Shown in pieces: positions 28,697-28,866 of a DNA stretch of 28,866 nucleotides. The position numbers and the translations under genes are program-made. The stretch is from a virus, in IMG/VR virus record IMGVR_UViG_3300005664_000049, positions 1 to 28,866 of that record; one strand, written 5' to 3'. Each line of letters starts with the position of its first letter. Position 1 is the first letter of the stretch. The notes under the pieces are model-generated. The model saw only the letters and a program-made list of their open reading frames with translations, was not told the DNA's origin and did no database searches.

Positions 28697-28866
28697 TTAG
28701 AGGACTTCGCGGAAGTGGACACACTCTGTTCGATTCCTGTTAGGCGTACTGTCTGCTTCAGCTTTTGTGAGCCAAGCATATCCCAACAGTTCGTCTGGGT
28801 ACATATTCACCCAAATCTCCCGAGGCACACGGACAGTCTTAGGCTGTTCCTGAGGCTGATCTACAT
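28697..28866 (-). CDS. Protein of unknown function, C-terminal part (cut by window edge)
   Basis: Frame open from the right edge to TAA at 28699-28697; 55 residues plus a partial codon. Contains REIWVNMYPDELLGYAWLTK, then a basic stretch. Proteins with an E-x-W-V-N-x-Y-x-D-x-L pattern are common small phage proteins of unknown role. Start lies outside the window. Confidence 0.5.
   Translation of the reverse strand, partial: VDQPQEQPKTVRVPREIWVNMYPDELLGYAWLTKAEADSTPNRNRTECVHFREVL

Overview
This window is part of the genome of a tailed, double-stranded DNA bacteriophage (Caudoviricetes), most likely with a long non-contractile tail. It carries a large terminase, portal, prohead protease, HK97-type major capsid protein, tail tube protein and the start of a tape measure gene. 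It also carries a T7-type family A DNA polymerase, ThyX, a RuvC-like resolvase and nucleotide-metabolism genes. Genes are packed, with ATGA, TAATG or GTGA overlaps, and I saw no tRNA, rRNA or integrase. The sequence does not identify the host. Consensus-like sigma-70 promoters suggest transcription by host RNA polymerase.

There are four regions. (1) 1-9351, leftward: protease with nested scaffold, decoration protein, major capsid protein, a G/GT-like tail-chaperone pair apparently joined by a -1 frameshift, small connector-like genes, a membrane protein, a LamG-like protein, a large repeat-containing fibre or baseplate protein, a tail-completion-like protein, tail tube and tape measure (cut by the window edge). 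Strong terminators sit directly behind the capsid and tail tube genes. (2) 9352-10298, non-coding: an AT-rich block of perfect inverted repeats, then iteron-like repeats and two rightward promoters. This is the best candidate for an origin and control region. (3) 10299-27158, rightward: small unknown genes, HD hydrolase, an internally deleted DNA methyltransferase, dNMP kinase, metallophosphoesterase, HNH-like endonuclease, terminase subunits, portal, ThyX, a second DNA methyltransferase, a SAM methyltransferase, resolvase and DNA polymerase. (4) 27207-28866, leftward: MazG-like hydrolase and small unknown genes, separated from region 3 by a bidirectional terminator.

The nucleotide genes (HD hydrolase, dNMP kinase, ThyX, MazG) would shape the dNTP pool for the phage polymerase. 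Terminase and portal lie on the opposite arm from protease and capsid, so the head genes are split around the control region.

The most unusual signal is the 7-mer GACCACA/TGTGGTC. I count 47 copies by eye on both strands and in all reading frames, against about 3.5 expected. Its TGGTC core matches a T7-primase-type recognition site, but its function here is unknown.
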